Shown: positions 1 to 5,340 of the stretch, piece after piece
How the letters are laid out: each line of letters opens with the position of its first letter
Numbering within the stretch: position 1 is the first letter of the stretch
Assembly (NCBI GenBank): GCA_023396215.1
Contig: JAEWWW010000152.1
Coordinates: 1 to 9,615, forward strand
Length of the DNA: 9,615 nt
Direction of reading: 5' to 3'
From: Bacillota bacterium
GTDB lineage: Bacteria > Bacillota > Clostridia > Oscillospirales > Ruminococcaceae
Position numbers and translations under genes: made by a program
The notes under the pieces: model-generated
What the model was told of the DNA's origin: nothing
The model's database searches: none
Seen by the model: only the letters and a program-made list of their open reading frames with translations

Positions 1-29
1 GGGGGGCCCCCCCCCCCCCCACCCCCACT
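1..29. other. G-run/C-run homopolymer tract
   Basis: Six G residues are followed by a run of C broken by single A residues. No coding or structural role is apparent. Such a tract may mark a contig edge or an assembly-difficult site, so its exact length is unreliable. Confidence 0.5.
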
Positions 30-82
30 GCTCTTCGCAGACGGTAGCTTGCTTGGCAACTCGCGACAGACGACTCCCCATT

Positions 83-115
83 CCCCTCCTTGGAGGGGTG
101 GCATCCTCGGATGCC
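83..115. repeat. Double-hairpin intergenic repeat
   Basis: Two perfect short hairpins stand back to back: CCCCTCC (83-89) pairs with GGAGGGG (92-98), and GGCATCC (100-106) pairs with GGATGCC (109-115), each across a two-base loop. This is the look of a REP-type extragenic palindrome. It lies in a stretch without genes; no long T-run follows, so it is not an obvious terminator. Membership of a named repeat family cannot be decided from the window alone. Confidence 0.55.
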
Positions 116-188
116 GGGGTGGTTTTGAAAGCAAAGCGATTGCCCCCGTTCCAGCCCCCGCCGGAGGCTTGGGGGGTACACGGGGGGA

Positions 189-366
189 CTTAGTCCCGCC
201 CGTGAGGCGCTTCGCGGCCTTTTCCGCAGAAAAAGACGCCCGCATGTTCCGCAGAATATGCAAGCGCCTGCTTGGGGGCACTTAGTCCCGCCCGTGTGGC
301 GCTTCGCGGCCTTTTCCGCAGAAAAAGACGCCTGCATGTTCCGCAGAACATGTAAGCGCCTAAGGG
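189..366. repeat. 92-bp tandem structured repeat, two copies
   Basis: Copy 1 spans 189-280 and copy 2 spans 281 to about 366, nearly identical. Each unit can fold as an outer stem (AGGCGCTT 205-212 with AAGCGCCT 262-269; GGCGCTT 298-304 with AAGCGCC 354-360) enclosing two small hairpins that share a CGCA loop. One pairs CTTTTC with GAAAAAG (one bulged A); the other pairs CATGTTC with GAACATG (335-352). Differences between copies keep the pairing: the second hairpin of copy 1 has a G-T pair where copy 2 has G-C, and the closing pair shows the reverse change. A shorter, decayed third copy follows near 434-476. The stretch 1-508 holds no gene I can support. Confidence 0.75.
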
Positions 367-433
367 GGGTGGGTAGCTTCGCTCTCCGCCCCACCCGCGT
401 TGCTCTCTAAAATCAGTAGGGCGTTTTGCGCCT

Positions 434-476
434 AAAAAATGCCTTCTTATTCCATAGAACATGCAAGCGCTCTGAA
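434..476. repeat. Degenerate third copy of the 92-bp unit
   Basis: The run of A, then CCTTCTTATTCC, then AGAACATGCAAGCGCT matches the second half of the 92-bp unit (hairpin with GAACATG, then AAGCGC). Its left hairpin arm has drifted and the outer stem is lost, so it looks like a decayed copy just before the icd promoter. Confidence 0.45.
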
Positions 477-497
477 ACGCCGCTGCCCTTTTTAAGA

Positions 498-537
498 TTG
501 GCTAACAATTGACAACTTTTACAAAGTGGGATAAAAT
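498..537 (+). promoter_or_regulatory. Promoter of the dehydrogenase gene, with a Rex-like palindrome
   Basis: A perfect -35 TTGACA (509-514), a 17-bp spacer and a -10 TAAAAT (532-537) form a strong sigma-A type promoter about 55 bases upstream of the start codon. An imperfect 18-bp inverted repeat, TTGGCTA-acaa-TTGACAA (498-515), covers the -35. It resembles the Rex operator pattern of Clostridia (TTGTTAA, four bases, TTAACAA): 6 of 7 in the right half, 4 of 7 in the left. The promoter is well supported; Rex binding is a guess. Confidence 0.7.
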
Positions 538-595
538 GAAAGGAAAAAGTCGGCTTCTTGCAAGCGGGCAGATTTAAGATGGCGGAGGTATGAGG

Positions 596-1756
596 ATGGA
601 GGACAAAATCAGCGTTGCGGCTAAGCGTTTTGCCCAGTTGGTGGAAGCCCAGTTGGCCCGCGTGGAGCGCATGAATCAAACCAAGGATTTTATCGATTAT
701 ACGGCGCTGGATAAGATTATTATCGGCGTTTGCGGCGGCGACGGCATCGGCCCTGTGATAACCCACGAGGCCGCGCGGGTACTGACCCATCTGCTGGAAA
801 GCCGGGTCAAGGCCGGGCGGGTCGAGTTTCGTGAGATTGACGGCCTGACCATCGAAAACCGCGCCTGCTGCGGCAAGGCCATCCCCGACGACGTGCTGGA
901 GAAGCTGAAGGCCTGCCACGTTATTCTCAAAGGCCCCACCACCACCCCCCGGGCTGGCGACCCCTGGCCCAACATCGAAAGCGCCAACGTGGCTATGCGC
1001 AAGGAGCTTGACCTCTTTGCCAATGTGCGCCCGGTAAAGGTACCCGATCAGGGCATCGACTGGACCTTCTTCCGCGAAAACACCGAGGGCGCCTATGCGC
1101 TGGGCTCCTGGGGCGTTGAGGTTGACTCCGAGCTGGCCTTTGACTTCACCGTGACCACCACCGAGGGCACCCGGAGAATTGCCAGGCTGGCCTATGAATA
1201 TGCCGACAAAAACGGCAAGGACAGAGTTTCTATCGTGACCAAGGCCAACGTGGTGAAAACCACCGACGGCAAGTTTCTTAAGCTTTGTCAGGAGATTGGC
1301 AAGGAATACCCCCATATCATTACCGACGACTGGTACATCGATATCCTGACCGCCAAGCTGATTGACACCAAGCGCCGCACCGACTTCAGAGTGTTTGTGC
1401 TGCCCAACCTCTATGGCGATATCATCACCGACGAAGCCGCCGAGTTTCAGGGCGGGGTTGGCACCGCAGGCAGCGCCAACATCGGCAAGCGGTACGCCAT
1501 GTTTGAAGCGATACATGGCTCGGCCCCCCGCATGGTGGCCGAAGGCCGGGATAAATATGCCGACCCCTGCTCGATGCTGCGGGCGGCGGTGCTGCTGCTC
1601 TCCCACATCGGCTGCACGGCCGAAGCCCAAAAGCTGGAGCGCGCGCTGGACATCTGCATGTATGAGGAGCGCAAGCTCACCATCACCGGCCGGGATACCG
1701 GCGCCACCTGCCAGCAGTTTGGCGATTATGTGATGGAAACCATGACCAAATTATAA
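596..1756 (+). CDS. Isocitrate/isopropylmalate dehydrogenase family protein (probable isocitrate dehydrogenase)
   Basis: A metal-dependent beta-decarboxylating dehydrogenase, most likely oxidising isocitrate to 2-oxoglutarate in the cytoplasm. Counting from the ATG at 596 (386 residues), motifs are GGDGIGP (47-53), the substrate loop NIESANVAMRKEL (126-138) running into the arginine-containing FANVRP (141-146), FRENTEGAY (159-167), the catalytic lysine in KAN (216-218), DDW (244-246), the metal and cofactor segment NLYGDIITDEAAE (271-283) and HGSAP (307-311). An ATG lies six bases upstream (590), but GGAGG at 584-588 is only one base from it and seven from 596, so 596 is preferred. No leuB partners (leuA, leuC, leuD) are next to it, and the neighbour is rex. 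Isocitrate versus another malate-type substrate, and NAD versus NADP use, are not settled. A roughly 35-residue N-terminal extension precedes the core domain. Confidence 0.88.
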   Translation: MEDKISVAAKRFAQLVEAQLARVERMNQTKDFIDYTALDKIIIGVCGGDGIGPVITHEAARVLTHLLESRVKAGRVEFREIDGLTIENRACCGKAIPDDVLEKLKACHVILKGPTTTPRAGDPWPNIESANVAMRKELDLFANVRPVKVPDQGIDWTFFRENTEGAYALGSWGVEVDSELAFDFTVTTTEGTRRIARLAYEYADKNGKDRVSIVTKANVVKTTDGKFLKLCQEIGKEYPHIITDDWYIDILTAKLIDTKRRTDFRVFVLPNLYGDIITDEAAEFQGGVGTAGSANIGKRYAMFEAIHGSAPRMVAEGRDKYADPCSMLRAAVLLLSHIGCTAEAQKLERALDICMYEERKLTITGRDTGATCQQFGDYVMETMTKL

Positions 1757-1780
1757 ATATTCGAGGGTATCAAAGAACGG

Positions 1781-1850
1781 AGCACAGCTTGCTCCGACAG
1801 GCGGCACATATCCGCCCGCGTGATATATTTCGCAAGCTTACTTTGTTGAC
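1781..1850 (-). repeat. Dispersed repeat, copy A (downstream of icd)
   Basis: Read on the minus strand, this segment matches 5120-5190 over about 70 bases. The best part is a 36-base core (1816 to 1781 against 5155 to 5190) with 31 identical positions, including GGCGGATATG and GTCGGAGCAAGCTG. It contains two small hairpins (GGAGCA 1779-1784 with TGCTCC 1790-1795; GGCGG 1800-1804 with CCGCC 1812-1816). It fills most of the gap between the dehydrogenase gene and rex. Confidence 0.7.
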
Positions 1851-1860
1851 AGGCTAATAT
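1843..1860 (+). promoter_or_regulatory. Candidate rex -35 and autoregulatory Rex-like site
   Basis: TTGTTGA-cagg-CTAATAT resembles half of a Rex operator (6 of 7 against TTGTTAA, 4 of 7 in the other half) and contains a perfect -35 TTGACA at 1846-1851. No good -10 hexamer is seen at 17 bases, so the promoter is weakly supported. Rex autoregulation is common in Bacillota, which motivates the call. Confidence 0.25.
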
Positions 1861-1897
1861 TCATTGCTCCAATGAGTTTAAGAGGGAGGTTAGGTCT

Positions 1898-2530
1898 ATG
1901 CCTAAGGGACAAAACATCTCAGTTTCAGTTATTAAGCGCCTGCCCCGCTATCTGCGGTTTCTAAAGGATTTGCTCAAATCAGGCATTACCCGCATCTCAT
2001 CCCGCGAGTTGGCCCACCGGATGAACCTGACGGCGTCGCAGATTCGTCAGGACCTCAACTGCTTTGGGGGATTCGGACTGCAGGGCTACGGCTACAATGT
2101 GGAGTACCTCTACAACGAAATCGGCAAGATTTTGGGCATCGATAACGTGCTGCCGGTCATCCTTATCGGCGCGGGCAACCTGGGTAAGGCTATCGCCCGC
2201 CAGATGGATTATGAGGAAAACGGCTTTAAGCTGGTGGGGCTGTTTGACAACGCCCCCGAGGTAATCGGCAAGGATTTTGGCGCGGGCCCGGTGCAGCCGA
2301 TGGAGGAGCTCGAGGGCTTCTGCAAGCAGCATCAGCCGGTGGCCGCCATCCTGTGTATCCCCAAGGAGCAGGTGCCTTATGTCGCCGATAAACTGGTGGA
2401 TTTGGGCATCAAGGGCTTTTGGAACTTCTCACACTACGACCTCGCCAACAGCTATGACGGCATCGCGGTGGAAAGCGTGCATCTCAGCGACAGCTTGATG
2501 ACCCTTTCCTACCACCTGAACAACCTGTAA
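1898..2530 (+). CDS. rex: Redox-sensing transcriptional repressor Rex
   Basis: Rex senses the NADH/NAD+ ratio. It binds promoters of fermentation and respiration genes when NAD+ is high and lets go when NADH binds. The 210-residue length is typical. Residues 8-80 form the winged-helix domain, with the recognition segment ASQIRQDLNCFGGFG (46-60) and the conserved GYGYNVEYL (63-71). A Rossmann NADH-binding domain follows, with VILIGAGNLG (87-96, GxGxxG), then GLFDNAP and the late NFSHYDL segment. The C-terminal helix that swaps between subunits is present (LSDSLMTLSYHLNNL). The start is supported by GGGAGGT at 1884-1890, seven bases upstream. It follows the dehydrogenase in the same direction but 141 bases away, with a repeat between, and ends in its own terminator. 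Its targets in this genome cannot be read from the window. Confidence 0.95.
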   Translation: MPKGQNISVSVIKRLPRYLRFLKDLLKSGITRISSRELAHRMNLTASQIRQDLNCFGGFGLQGYGYNVEYLYNEIGKILGIDNVLPVILIGAGNLGKAIARQMDYEENGFKLVGLFDNAPEVIGKDFGAGPVQPMEELEGFCKQHQPVAAILCIPKEQVPYVADKLVDLGIKGFWNFSHYDLANSYDGIAVESVHLSDSLMTLSYHLNNL

Positions 2531-2578
2531 AACCCATGGCCCGCCGCGGCGGTGCTTTCGGCAACGGCATATAAATGA

Positions 2579-2618
2579 GGAGCAGACATCGAGCATTCGG
2601 TGCCTGCTCCCTTTTTTT
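2579..2618 (+). terminator. Rho-independent terminator of rex
   Basis: GGAGCAG (2579-2585) pairs with CTGCTCC (2604-2610). An inner CATCG/CGGTG pairing includes one G-T pair. A run of seven T (2612-2618) follows. Confidence 0.9.
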
Positions 2619-2722
2619 GCGCCCGGCCGGGCGGTATCACCGGCGTTGCGGGGTGCGCCGCCCTTGGGGCATGCCGCCGCGGCCACTGTACAAGCTTTTT
2701 GTCCCCCGAGGCCCACCCCTGT

Positions 2723-2974
2723 TCAGCGGTTAGCGGAACCGGCTTTCAGCCTCCCGAGGGAGTGGCGCAGCGCCGCTTGCTCGGTTTGGGCGGGGGTGGG
2801 CGGGCCGGTGCCCCGCAGCGCCCAGAGCAGCCGTGCCCGGGCCTTGGGCGAGGGCGCCCGCCTGCCCTGCTCCAGCATGCCCACCGCACTGGCCGAAAGC
2901 CCGGTCAGCCGCCCCAGCTGGGCCTGCGTCAGCCCCGCCGCCTTGCGCCGGCAGCGCAGCTCATAACCAAACAT
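2723..2974 (-). CDS. Small XRE-family helix-turn-helix regulator
   Basis: An 83-residue protein that is almost entirely a Cro/C1-type DNA-binding domain. Residues 5-50 read as five helices, with the helix-turn-helix LTQAQLGRLTGLSASAVGML at 15-34, followed by the typical EQGRRAPS. The remaining 30 residues are low-complexity and basic. The start is supported by GAGAGGTGAT about five bases upstream on the minus strand, and the ATG sits inside the palindrome AAACATATGTTT (2969-2980). Such proteins usually repress themselves and a divergent neighbour; here the divergent unit is the hairpin-rich leader, the 65-residue protein and the sigma4-like gene. No phage or toxin partner is adjacent. It could be a solitary antitoxin-like regulator, but nothing next to it looks like a toxin. 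Confidence 0.85.
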   Translation of the reverse strand: MFGYELRCRRKAAGLTQAQLGRLTGLSASAVGMLEQGRRAPSPKARARLLWALRGTGPPTPAQTEQAALRHSLGRLKAGSANR

Positions 2975-2980
2975 ATGTTT
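2969..2980. promoter_or_regulatory. Palindrome over the XRE start codon
   Basis: AAACATATGTTT is a perfect 12-bp palindrome containing the XRE ATG. It shares the core AACATATGTT with the 20-bp palindrome at 3081-3100, so the two may be operators for one regulator. Confidence 0.45.
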
Positions 2981-3047
2981 ATCACCTCTCTTTTTATTGT
3001 AGCTGTTTTTACAGAAACCGCAAGGTTTTTTCTCTGTGCCAAGGCAA

Positions 3048-3076
3048 TTGACAAGGGGCCGCGAGTATGATACTCT
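3048..3076 (+). promoter_or_regulatory. Candidate rightward promoter with operator palindrome
   Basis: A perfect TTGACA (3048-3053) is followed at 17 bases by TACTCT (3071-3076), a poor -10. A perfect 13-bp palindrome, GAGTAT-g-ATACTC (3063-3075), lies over the -10 region, in a position suited to repression. It would drive the leader and small genes to the right. Confidence 0.35.
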
Positions 3077-3080
3077 TTAA

Positions 3081-3100
3081 TTAAGAACATATGTTCTTAA
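3081..3100. promoter_or_regulatory. Perfect 20-bp palindrome, operator-like (LexA-box compatible)
   Basis: TTAAGAACATATGTTCTTAA is an exact 20-bp palindrome just past the candidate promoter. Its centre GAACATATGTTC fits the Gram-positive LexA/DinR core (GAAC, four bases, GTTC). It also contains the core of the palindrome over the XRE start, so it may instead be the binding site of that XRE protein. Confidence 0.6.
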
Positions 3101-3104
3101 TATG

Positions 3105-3393
3105 CATAGGGCGATACCGCAGGGTTCGGGGACAAGCCCCTTCCCCCTCCCTGCCGCGCTCGCCCTCTGCCCTCGGGTACCCGCAGCGCCTCATGCTCCA
3201 CGGTGGAGCATGAGCGCTGCGGCCCGCCCCCGCTTTTTGCCGATTGGGCGGCAAAAAAGCAGGCGGGTATACCGCAAGGGGCCGCGGCAGGCCGTTGTTG
3301 CCGCTCCCCCCGCAGCGCGACCCGGCCGTTCCCTTTACCGGGCTTCTCCACAGCCCTTTTGCCCCCCACCATGACGACGGAGGTAACATCTGC
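3105..3393 (+). other. Hairpin-rich leader region without a gene
   Basis: No convincing gene lies here. A 42-bp near-perfect inverted repeat (3181-3222) pairs CCGCAGCGC and TCATGCTCCA with their complements, with one bulged C. A second inverted repeat (3223-3267) pairs GCTTTTTGCC (3232-3241) with GGCAAAAAAGC (3250-3260) plus flanking CCCGCC/GGCGGG. A third, GCGGCA (3284-3289) with TGCCGC (3299-3304), follows. The tail holds the ribosome binding site of the small gene at 3394. It could be a structured leader RNA or a nested repeat insertion. Confidence 0.5.
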
Positions 3394-3591
3394 ATGAGCC
3401 TGACCCAACTGACCGAAGAATATCGCCAGACAGCCCGCCTGCTGGAGGACCGGATGGCCCTGCTGAAGGAGCAGCTGAAAACCGCGAGGGGCGACGAAGC
3501 TTTTTCGCTGCAAAAGCGGGTGGAGCTGCTCTATACCGAGCTGCTGGACACCCGCATCATCATCCGCTATCTGAGGGATTATTACAGCTAA
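3394..3591 (+). CDS. 65-residue helical small protein, partner of the sigma4-like gene
   Basis: A charged, probably all-helical protein with heptad-like leucines at about residues 17-40 (LEDRMALLKEQLKTAR) and a second helix carrying RVELLYTELLDTR, ending in YLRDYYS. No enzyme motif is seen. GGAGG at 3379-3383 lies ten bases before the ATG. From memory, short proteins of this build, beginning with a TEEYRQTARLL-like helix and ending in a tyrosine-rich tail, sit just before short sigma-70 region 4-like proteins in many Clostridia, and the same order is seen here. Function is unknown; a regulator that binds the sigma4-like protein is a guess. Its TAA stop is completed by the first base of the MITE at 3591, yet the reconstructed empty site would also read TAA. 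Confidence 0.7.
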   Translation: MSLTQLTEEYRQTARLLEDRMALLKEQLKTARGDEAFSLQKRVELLYTELLDTRIIIRYLRDYYS

Positions 3592-3842
3592 GGCAATACC
3601 GCATAATTCTAAGTGCTCTGGCGCACCGACGGATTTTTCGTCAGATAAAACAAAAGCCGCAGTGAATACTGGGTGTATTCGCGAGGAATAACGTGAAAAA
3701 TCACGCTATTCCGTCATGTGCCAATCGCTCCTCGCCTACGGCGAGAACCGCGGATTGATGCACAAAAAGCGTGAAGGATTACGGAAAACCCGCAAGCGAC
3801 AGGGCGCTTAAGGCGGCTGCCGTGAATTGTGCGGTGTTGCCT
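3591..3842. mobile_element. 252-bp MITE with TA target duplication
   Basis: The ends are 19-bp inverted repeats differing at two positions: AGGCAATACCGCATAATTC (3591-3609) against the complement of 3824-3842. TA flanks both sides (3589-3590 and 3843-3844), as expected for a TA-targeting transposase of the IS630/Tc1-mariner type. The interior carries no gene but several hairpins: GAATAC/GTATTC (3664-3680), GGAATA-CGTGA with its complement (3685-3712), CTCGCC-tac-GGCGAG (3731-3745) enclosed by GTGC-CAATC and GATTG-GCAC (3718-3763). No transposase is present in the window, so it would have to be mobilised in trans. Confidence 0.85.
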
Positions 3843-3955
3843 TAAACCCGGCCGCAGACAAAAGGCCATGAATACATTTTTGCCCCCCATAAGGGAGCGA
3901 AGAAAACGCCCCGCCCGGTGTGGGCGGGCAGCCCGGCTAAAGGAGGCATGCCACA

Positions 3956-4273
3956 CTGTTTGACAACCACAGACGGGTCACATTGACCGACCAGATTGAC
4001 CATTTTGCACCGGCGGGCGTCTATGCCGCCGACAACCGCCAGCAGCTTGTTGTGATGCGCAGCCTGCTGCGGGAGGGGATGCGAAGCTGCCTCACCCCCC
4101 GGCAAAGGCAGATGGTGGAGCTTTACTACTATGACCGCCTGACCATGACCGAAATCGCCCATCGGCTGGCGCTCAACCCTTCCACCGTATCGCGCCATCT
4201 GAAGGCGGCGAGGGGCCGGCTGCTGCATTTTTCACGTCAAATGCGGCAATTGGAGCAGATACAGCGCTCCTAA
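3956..4273 (+). CDS. Sigma-70 region 4-like helix-turn-helix protein
   Basis: A short DNA-binding protein consisting of a sigma-70 region 4 module: LTPRQRQMVELYYYDRLTMT, then EIAHRLALNPSTVSRHLKAARGRLL with the helix-turn-helix, near the C-terminus. It lacks the core-binding region 2, so it is not a complete sigma factor. There is no in-frame ATG after the TAA at 3938-3940. A strong AGGAGG (3941-3946) sits nine bases before an in-frame CTG at 3956, giving 105 residues. The alternative TTG at 3983 is 36 bases from that site and lacks its own. The ATG at 3948 is out of frame and stops after 12 codons. CTG initiation is therefore the best reading, though rare. It follows the 65-residue gene, now separated by the MITE. 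The role is probably regulatory; target unknown. Confidence 0.8.
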   Translation: MFDNHRRVTLTDQIDHFAPAGVYAADNRQQLVVMRSLLREGMRSCLTPRQRQMVELYYYDRLTMTEIAHRLALNPSTVSRHLKAARGRLLHFSRQMRQLEQIQRS

Positions 4274-4276
4274 GCC

Positions 4277-4305
4277 TTGCTATTTTTACCGGGCCAGCGT
4301 ATAAT
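4277..4305 (+). promoter_or_regulatory. Promoter of ppa
   Basis: TTGCTA (4277-4282, 4 of 6), a 17-bp spacer and a perfect TATAAT (4300-4305) give a good sigma-A promoter. It would leave an untranslated leader of about 190 bases before the pyrophosphatase start. Within that leader CCCTTT (4415-4420) pairs with AAAGGG (4424-4429), with a T-run from 4435, a weak terminator-like element. Confidence 0.6.
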
Positions 4306-4502
4306 TTTTACACACAGGAGCAAGGCCGCCCCTGCCCTTATGGTAAGCGTTGCCGCTTTTGGGCCGAAAAAGCCGGGTACTCAGGCACAGAACAGGACTG
4401 TTGCCGGAATATCCCCCTTTGATAAAGGGAGCCTCTTTTTTGCCTCAGCGGCGGGAGCGCAAGCGGGCGGCCTGCAAACGACAAGAGCAAACGAGGTAAT
4501 CC

Positions 4503-5033
4503 ATGAATATTTGGCATGACGTGGCCCCCAGACGCATCAACCCCGAGGATTTTATCGCGGTGGTGGAAATCAGCAAGGGCAGCAAAAAGAAGTATGAGCT
4601 GGATAAGGAAACGGGATTCTTAATCCTCGACCGCATCCTGCACACCTCTACCCACTACCCGGCAAACTACGGTTTTATCCCCCGCACCTATGGCGACGAC
4701 CTTGACCCGCTGGACGTGCTGCTGCTCTGCTCAGAGTCAATCGAGCCCCTCACGCTGGTGCGCTGCTACCCCATCGGCATGATTTCGATGATTGACAGCG
4801 GCCGCAACGATGAAAAGATTATCGCCATCCCCTATAGCGACCCTACCTATAACAGCTACACCGACATAGAGCAACTGCCCAAACATATTTTTGAGGAAAT
4901 GTCCCACTTTTTCAAGGTTTACAAGGCGCTGGAGGGCAAGGATACCGCTGTGAACGAGGTCAGCGACCGCATCCACGCCGTCGAAACCATTAAGACCGCC
5001 CTCAACAGCTATGTGGAGCATTTCTGCCGCTAG
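4503..5033 (+). CDS. ppa: Family I inorganic pyrophosphatase
   Basis: A soluble cytoplasmic enzyme that hydrolyses pyrophosphate to two phosphates, pulling forward nucleotide polymerisation, aminoacylation and other activation reactions. The 176-residue length equals that of typical bacterial family I enzymes. It shows EISKGSKKKYELDKETG (22-38), the HYPANYGFIPRTYGDDLDPLD block (51-71) whose DDLDPLD (65-71) carries the metal-binding aspartates, then NDEKIIAIPYSDP and late HFFKVYKALEGKD with the conserved lysines. GAGG at 4493-4496 lies six bases before the ATG. It has its own promoter, is followed by a hairpin at 5082-5115, and converges with the TSUP gene. Nothing about it appears damaged. 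Confidence 0.95.
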   Translation: MNIWHDVAPRRINPEDFIAVVEISKGSKKKYELDKETGFLILDRILHTSTHYPANYGFIPRTYGDDLDPLDVLLLCSESIEPLTLVRCYPIGMISMIDSGRNDEKIIAIPYSDPTYNSYTDIEQLPKHIFEEMSHFFKVYKALEGKDTAVNEVSDRIHAVETIKTALNSYVEHFCR

Positions 5034-5081
5034 GGCAGCCACCCGGACGTTTACCGGTAAAAAAGATAATAAACCCAGGCG

Positions 5082-5115
5082 GAGGGCTCTGCCGTTATCA
5101 AACGGCTGAGCCCTC
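5082..5115. other. Strong hairpin downstream of ppa
   Basis: GAGGGCTC and GCCGTT (5082-5096) pair with AACGGC and GAGCCCTC (5101-5115), 14 base pairs with one T-T mismatch. No T-run follows on the plus strand, so it is at best an atypical terminator or an mRNA-end stabiliser. Confidence 0.6.
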
Positions 5116-5119
5116 AGCC

Positions 5120-5190
5120 TATCAAAAAAGTAGCGTACAAAATAATATTGCGCAGGCGGATATGCGCCGCTCGTCGGAGCAAGCTGCACT
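5120..5190 (+). repeat. Dispersed repeat, copy B (downstream of ppa)
   Basis: Matches the minus strand of 1781-1850 along about 70 bases, best over the 36-base core at 5155-5190. A further 14-base exact match to its start (GGCGGATATGCGCC) occurs at 7780-7793 in the MATE leader, where the similarity then fades. Confidence 0.7.
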
Positions 5191-5252
5191 ACATTCACCC
5201 CCCGGTCATTTCATGACCAAGGGTTTCATATCGCTTCGCTACTCCTCCTCTT

Positions 5253-5280
5253 TCCCACAAAGCCTTTCGGCTTTGTGGGA
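5253..5280. other. Perfect 12-bp hairpin with tetraloop
   Basis: TCCCACAAAGCC (5253-5264) pairs exactly with GGCTTTGTGGGA (5269-5280). The loop is TTTC on the plus strand and GAAA (a GNRA type) on the minus strand, which suggests that if it acts as RNA it belongs to a minus-strand transcript, i.e. the 3' end of the TSUP mRNA. Confidence 0.6.
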
Positions 5281-5298
5281 GCCCTGATATAATCCTTT

Positions 5299-5327
5299 AA
5301 AACTGTCCGCGGTGAGCGGACAGTTTT
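5299..5327. terminator. Bidirectional terminator between ppa and the TSUP gene
   Basis: AAAACTGTCCGC (5299-5310) pairs exactly with GCGGACAGTTTT (5316-5327) across a five-base loop, giving a T-run on both strands. It lies between convergent genes, suited to ending both transcripts. Confidence 0.8.
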
Positions 5328-5340
5328 GCTTGGGAGTGCT

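Noticed and set aside
189..366. CRISPR array
   Set aside because: Only two to three units, adjoining with no variable spacers between identical repeats, and no cas genes.
189..366. tRNA gene suggested by the outer stem with inner hairpins
   Set aside because: No T-arm consensus, no anticodon arm of proper length, and only two inner hairpins with four-base loops.
190..462. 90-codon minus-strand open frame across the tandem repeats
   Set aside because: The two repeat copies are read in different frames (92 is not a multiple of three), so coding selection is not supported.
413..1630. 405-codon open frame on the minus strand, opposite the dehydrogenase gene
   Set aside because: It is the antisense of a well-conserved enzyme in GC-rich DNA; its translation is glycine/histidine/alanine-rich with no family motif.
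2600..3070. Plus-strand open frames opposite the XRE gene
   Set aside because: Proline/alanine/arginine-rich shadows of a GC-rich gene; the minus-strand XRE domain is clear.
4277..4519. 80-codon plus-strand open frame before ppa
   Set aside because: It covers the ppa promoter and leader, overlaps the ppa start, and has no domain or ribosome binding site.
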